Assembly (NCBI GenBank): GCA_032719365.1
Contig: CM064873.1
Coordinates: 3,134,501-3,198,500, forward strand
DNA from: Prinsepia uniflora
Taxonomy: Eukaryota > Streptophyta > Magnoliopsida > Rosales > Rosaceae
DNA length: 64,000 nt
Direction of reading: 5' to 3'
A program made the position numbers and the translations under genes. The number at the start of each line of letters is the position of its first letter. The first letter of the stretch is position 1. The notes under the pieces are model-generated. The model had not been told where the DNA came from. It made no database searches and was given only the letters and a program-made list of their open reading frames with translations. Positions 59,756 to 64,000 of the stretch are shown here, piece after piece.

Positions 59756-62289
59756 TGACAGGACCCGTCCCAATCCCACTGGGACCACCCGGGGACGTGC
59801 CCCGCTCCCGTCTTACAATGACTCTAAACATACCAAAATTACCCTTAAATAAAAACCGAAGACTTACATAGATAGATAACGTACAACCATAGTGTTTAAA
59901 GTGATACTGTCAGACAAGGGAAAGTAAAATACAACATGTGAGCACAATAGTCAGAGTACATTTATTCGGTGCTCAACCTACCCACAAGTGGGTGTACAGG
60001 TGCACAGCTAGGCAAACTAAACCTCTGCCTCCTCCTCTATTTTCGTGTCAGGGTCTGGAGGGGTTAGTAAAACAAGGGTGAGTGGGCCAAAAATAACAGT
60101 TTAGAAATCAATTTAATAATAAAATAATCATAAGGTTTTACCCCTCCGTTTTCCAAATCTTGCATGCAGTGAAAATATAATATTATAATGAGATCACAAC
60201 AAATAAACCACAATAATAATCGAAAGGTGAAACTAACATATCAGTGCACTGTAAAACCCAACCCAAATGATGTCATGGTTCTAAGGCTACGCGTTGCCAC
60301 TCAGGGTCTCACACCCGAGACTCTCTAGGTACATCAGCTCCCAGTATCCCGGTCACTGCCCAAGGTATATAAACATGCCTTCCTGAGAGTAAGCAGCCCA
60401 ACGGGGGTCAACTCCACTCAGTCAGAGCCCCGTGACTACTCCAGGGTCCACCCAGGCCAACGACCCTCCCTGGAGGAGACAATATACACAGGTAGGAAAG
60501 TACAGTACAATAACAGTATAGTTTACCCTATGTCCCCTGGACATCCCAAACAAAATCCACATATAATCCAGACGGGTCTCATGCCCAAAACATTGTAATA
60601 ACATATATAAACAGTTCATATAAGACTCATCGAAATCATAAGTGGAAATAGTAAAACAGTTTATGCATGCAAGCCTTTTATAAATCAAACAGCCCACTCA
60701 CACTCGGTCCTTGCTGCTCAACGATCTCTAAAAACCTGTATTATTATTCCTGAGGGTTACTTAAGGACCCTATAACATCAATACCAAGACCCTAGAACAG
60801 ATCCGCCTCAAAATCGCATCTCGGGCACTATTCTCGGTGCTTCAAATCCCATTTTGACTAACATAACGATCTCCGATCGACACGAAACCACCTCCATTGG
60901 ATCCGTATCGTCGAAACCTTGAAAATGGTACCGGCCCCACCAAAATCACTGTTCACACGCGCCCCCACGCGCCTGTTCAACGCGTGGGTCAACGCTGCTA
61001 CAGTACCGCTGACGTCAGCAGTGACGTCATGCTGACGTCAGCATGACGTCATCACTGACACTTGTCAGGTGACACGTGGCATGTTCTGATTGGTCCCTGG
61101 TCTGACAATATCTGACAGGATGACGTCATCATGATGTCAGAAGTGACGTCAGCATGATGACGTCATCATGCTACAGTACCGGGTCAGACCCGTTTGACTG
61201 GAACCGGGTCGCCGTCGACCCACGGCTTGACCCGATTCCACCGTACGATTCCGGCCACCATTTTCGACGGGGTTCATCCCTATAGGGTCGTCTAGGTCTG
61301 TTCTATGGTTCTACAACCTCGAAATAGAAAGAAAACGGGAAGAAACTCACCAGTCCGTCACTGAAACTCACGGCCAACGTCCGATCGTCTTCTCCGGTGA
61401 TCCACGCCGTCTCAGTCGTCCCAACTGGTCCCAAACAGCTCGTCTCTCACCCTAGGACATTTCTAACACCACACAATCGATTTTCTAGCATTAAAACAAG
61501 TTGGTTCGAAACAGGGGATCAAAACGGGGCTTTCCGGTTTTGGGTCTTACCGCCGCCGTCACGCCGCCGTAGCCCTCGCCGTCGTCCAGTTGTGCTCCTG
61601 GGGTCCTCACGGTGCAGGCTGAAGCTTTTCTTGCGTCGAGGTGATGCGGTTGTCGAGGTTTGCTTCTTGGACCCGTTTCCTTAGCGTTTCGGGTCAGAGT
61701 TTGGACGGGATTTCAGACGGGAAAAACGGGCTGGTTGTCGCCGGTGATGCAGGGTGTCGATCAGTGGATGATGGTGGTGCTGTGGGTGGTCGTCTGGTGC
61801 GATGAGGGTGGCTGGTTCGATCGCCTGGTTTGAGAGAAAATGGAAGGAGAAGCACGGGTGATGGGGGGATGTATGTGTTTGTGTGTGTTTGGGAGAAAAC
61901 AGAGGATGATCGTGCATGAATAAGGAAAGCAGATGAAAATGGAGGGCTGGGATTCATTTTGGGCAGAAATCCAATGGCTGGAAACAAATGGAGGGAAATC
62001 AATTAATATAAAATGGGTTAAATAGTGTAATGTTGCTTTATTGGAATAGTATAGGCATGGATGGGTGACACTTGTCACCAATCCACTGGTTCCTTGACCA
62101 TAACTTCTTCATACGAACTCCGATTTCGGCGTGCCGCCTGTCTACGGATTCGTGACGTCCCGACCTACGTCATAGTCATGGGTCAAAGTCCAAATTGTTT
62201 CCCGGGTCAAAAGTCAAAGTTTCCCCCCTTCAGGGGCAAAATAGTCTTTTTACATTAAAATATTATTATTCTCGGTTCGGGTCGTTACA
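59756..62289 (-). repeat. Element A 5' LTR (complete)
   Basis: 2534 bp. Minus-strand ends are TGTAACGACCCGAACC and GGGACGGGTCCTGTCA. It holds a cluster of seven TGACGTCA palindromes at 61010-61168 and a CACGTG G-box beside them. It lacks about 89 bp present in the 3' LTR near the U3 start. Short open frames (for example 61397-61684) are not genes. Confidence 0.93.
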
Positions 62290-62294
62290 AGCAT

Positions 62295-62733
62295 GATGTT
62301 AGAATGTTGGTAAAAATATGTGTTTGAAGAAAGTTCACTTGCATAAAAGTTAAAATAGAAGTAGAATTAAGTGCTTAATTATTTTTACTTACTTTCTTTA
62401 TTTTATGATTACAATCTTTCAAACACCCCATCTAATTCTGTATTCTTTTATTATTTAATTTTTTAATCTTTTATTCTTTTATTCTTTATTTCACTAATTC
62501 ATTAATTCTTTAATTCATTTATTCTTTAATTCTTTATTATTTAATTATTTAATTATTTAATTCTTTATTCTTTGATTATTCATTATTCTTTTTAACTAAC
62601 ATATTATTAATATTCCCTAATTTCCCCGGTTAAGAACGATCCCTATTTACCAATACTACATCTACACAAAAGGGTTTAAATTGCATAACACCCGAATTAT
62701 GTGTTTAATTAATGCGTAGTTTGGGCGTTATCA
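62295..62733 (+). mobile_element. Element C, left LTR, 3' part
   Basis: Resumes the LTR cut at 28997 and ends GGGCGTTATCA. It contains an AT-rich low-complexity block of TTATTCTTTAATTC-like words (about 62437-62600). Adding 27367-28997 gives an LTR of about 2.07 kb. Confidence 0.78.
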
Positions 62734-63063
62734 ATTTTTGGTGCCTTTGCCGAGGAAATTGAAAATCGTTTTTAATATGTTGGTGAATTTATGAGTGTAT
62801 ATCCTTGTGTGTTGATTCATACTTGTTTTATTCATGTTGAGATGCATTTCACCATATTTACTCATTATCTTACTTGTTAAAACATTTTGTTACAATGTAT
62901 TAACCCTTGAAATTCTGTATGCTTAAAACGCCTTAAGTGAAAATCTTTTATGCCATAATATTAATAAAATTTTGAGACAAATGGTTAAGAGTTTACTTGT
63001 TTTGACTTCGTAGTTTAAATTCAGTATTTGCTAGGGACTAGCAAAGTTTAAGTGTGGGGTATT
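62734..63063 (+). mobile_element. Element C interior (330 bp)
   Basis: Starts with a tRNA-Asp-like primer site TGGTGCCTTTGCCGAGGA at 62739-62756. That is three mismatches from the usual plant site as I know it. It ends with a purine-rich tract (AAGTGTGGGGTATT) just before the right LTR. No coding sequence is present, so the element is non-autonomous. Confidence 0.75.
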
Positions 63064-64000
63064 TGATAGGTCGTTAAATCAACATCATTTTATATTATTT
63101 TATACCCTTTATACTTGACTTTTAATATTAAAATAATAAATAATTAGATAAAATAATTTATTTTGTGATTTTTCTGTTTCATTAAATAAAGTTTGTAATT
63201 TGGAGCGTTTTGGCGAAAAAATTGTCCCGATCGGAATTATAACGAAAAAATTATGGACGAAATTCGATCGAATTATATTATTAATTATTTTGATTTTACA
63301 AGCCCAATTTCATGTTTTAAATTCGGTCCATTTGCTCCATTGTGCAGCCCAGACTTTCACCTGCGCCCAGGCCCGTGTCGCCCAGCCCAAATCCATAATT
63401 GCTCCAGCAGCAGCCGGGCCCCCCTTGCCAAACGGATCTAGCCCTCATCTCCAGCCCTCACGCCCAGCAACCCCTATCCATATTTTTGCAGCCAAGCCCA
63501 ACAAACCGCTGGCCCAAGTCCCGCGTGCGATCAACTGATCCGTGCAGCCACCCGCTCGTCTGGTCCAATCCATGCCAGGCCCGTTACCGTACGCCTGCGC
63601 ACAACTACTCCGCAGTCCACTTGCGTGCCTGGTCCAATCCACCAGCAGCCATTTGCTTCAGCCAGTCCATCACGCCACCAGGCCACCCACCTGCTGAGCC
63701 CATCTGTTCCAGTAACAGTCCATCAACTTTGCAGCCCACGCGTGCTCCTGAGCCCAACTACTCTGATTTTCCTGCTGCAACCAGCCCAACCACTTCAGCC
63801 GTACACTGTTGCATTTGCACAGCAACAGCCCAACAACTCCAATTTTCCCCTATTTCTCATATTTTTCAGCCACAAATTAATTCCAAACCTTGCCTAATTT
63901 CATCATTAAACATCATTGTTCATAATTAGTCATCATTTCATTTTCTTTTATTTTATTGTAATTTTTAATTACTTTATCTTATTTGTTTTTAGTGGCTTTT
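63064..64000 (+). mobile_element. Element C, right LTR (runs off the window)
   Basis: Starts TGATAGGTCG and matches the left LTR at 27367. The first 240 bp are well conserved between the two. The following CAGCCCA-rich part (about 63300-63880) is much more diverged than its flanks. The far end lies beyond 64000, so the outer target duplication cannot be checked. Confidence 0.82.

Larger units (their letters stand above)
28998..62289 (-). mobile_element. Element A: Tekay/Del-like chromodomain Ty3/gypsy retrotransposon, with nested insertions
   Basis: Full span of an LTR retrotransposon read on the minus strand. It is flanked by the 5-bp duplication AGCAT (28993-28997 and 62290-62294). The ends on the minus strand are TGTAACGACCCG and GGTCCTGTCA. 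The 5' LTR is 62289-59756. The primer site on the minus strand is TGGTATCAGAGC (from 59752), complementary to initiator tRNA-Met. Gag-pol runs from 59649 to 52815, a purine tract lies at 52792-52780, and the 3' LTR is in two pieces (52779 to about 52107, and 30336-28998). Inserted inside are element B (30337 to about 52106) and a solo LTR (54661-57057). Net of insertions the interior is about 4.6 kb. The C-terminal chromodomain and long LTRs point to the Tekay/Del clade of chromoviruses. It is inactive: frame breaks in gag, two in-frame stops in pol, and the RNase H split. Confidence 0.92.

Noticed and set aside
63399..63929. 176-codon Pro/Ser-rich frame
   Set aside because: It reads through the CAGCCCA-rich LTR block, which gives open frames by composition; not conserved in the left LTR.

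Overview
This window is nuclear DNA of a flowering plant, most likely a woody eudicot. The evidence is multi-exon genes with GT..AG introns, plant-only families (VAL-type B3 repressor, group I bZIP, non-specific lipid-transfer protein, clan-85-type P450) and large nested Ty3/gypsy retrotransposons. No species marker is present, so I do not name a species. There is no sign of prokaryotic, organellar or CRISPR sequence.

The left third (1-20.7 kb) is the gene-bearing part. In order it holds a 12-exon VAL1/VAL2-type B3/CW repressor gene (+) with one apparent extra C in exon 4. Next is a 3-exon gene (+) for a His-rich protein with a Cys-rich finger like that of extra-large G proteins. Two broken cytochrome P450 genes follow (-), then a complete 4-exon bZIP18/52-like transcription factor gene (+), then a 2-exon lipid-transfer protein gene (-) with two extra cysteines. 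From 20.7 to 25 kb there are short tandem duplications and a 0.5-kb tandem duplication of unknown origin, but no recognisable gene.

From 25 kb onward the window is transposon sequence, and 27.4-64 kb is a set of nested insertions that can be unpicked from LTR ends and 5-bp target duplications. Level 1 is element C, a non-autonomous LTR element with LTRs of about 2.07 kb, a 330-bp interior and a tRNA-Asp-like primer site. Its left LTR was split by level 2, element A (28998-62289, target duplication AGCAT), a Tekay/Del-like chromodomain Ty3/gypsy element read on the minus strand. Element A carries gag, protease, RT, RNase H, integrase and chromodomain, all present but inactivated.

Element A was itself hit twice. 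Its pol is split inside RNase H by a solo LTR (54661-57057, target duplication CTTTT). Its 3' LTR is split by element B (30337 to about 52106). Element B is a non-coding LTR element (LARD-like) in tandem form, LTR-interior-LTR-interior-LTR-interior, with LTRs of about 3.0 kb. Its second and third units are almost identical at a constant offset of 6719 bp. The first LTR of B holds another solo LTR (32866-36126, target duplication CATCA). The right end of B is joined to element A at a 9-bp microhomology, with loss of the end of B and about 626 bp of the A LTR.

The genes on the left share no evident pathway. They are independent nuclear genes beside a retrotransposon-rich block.
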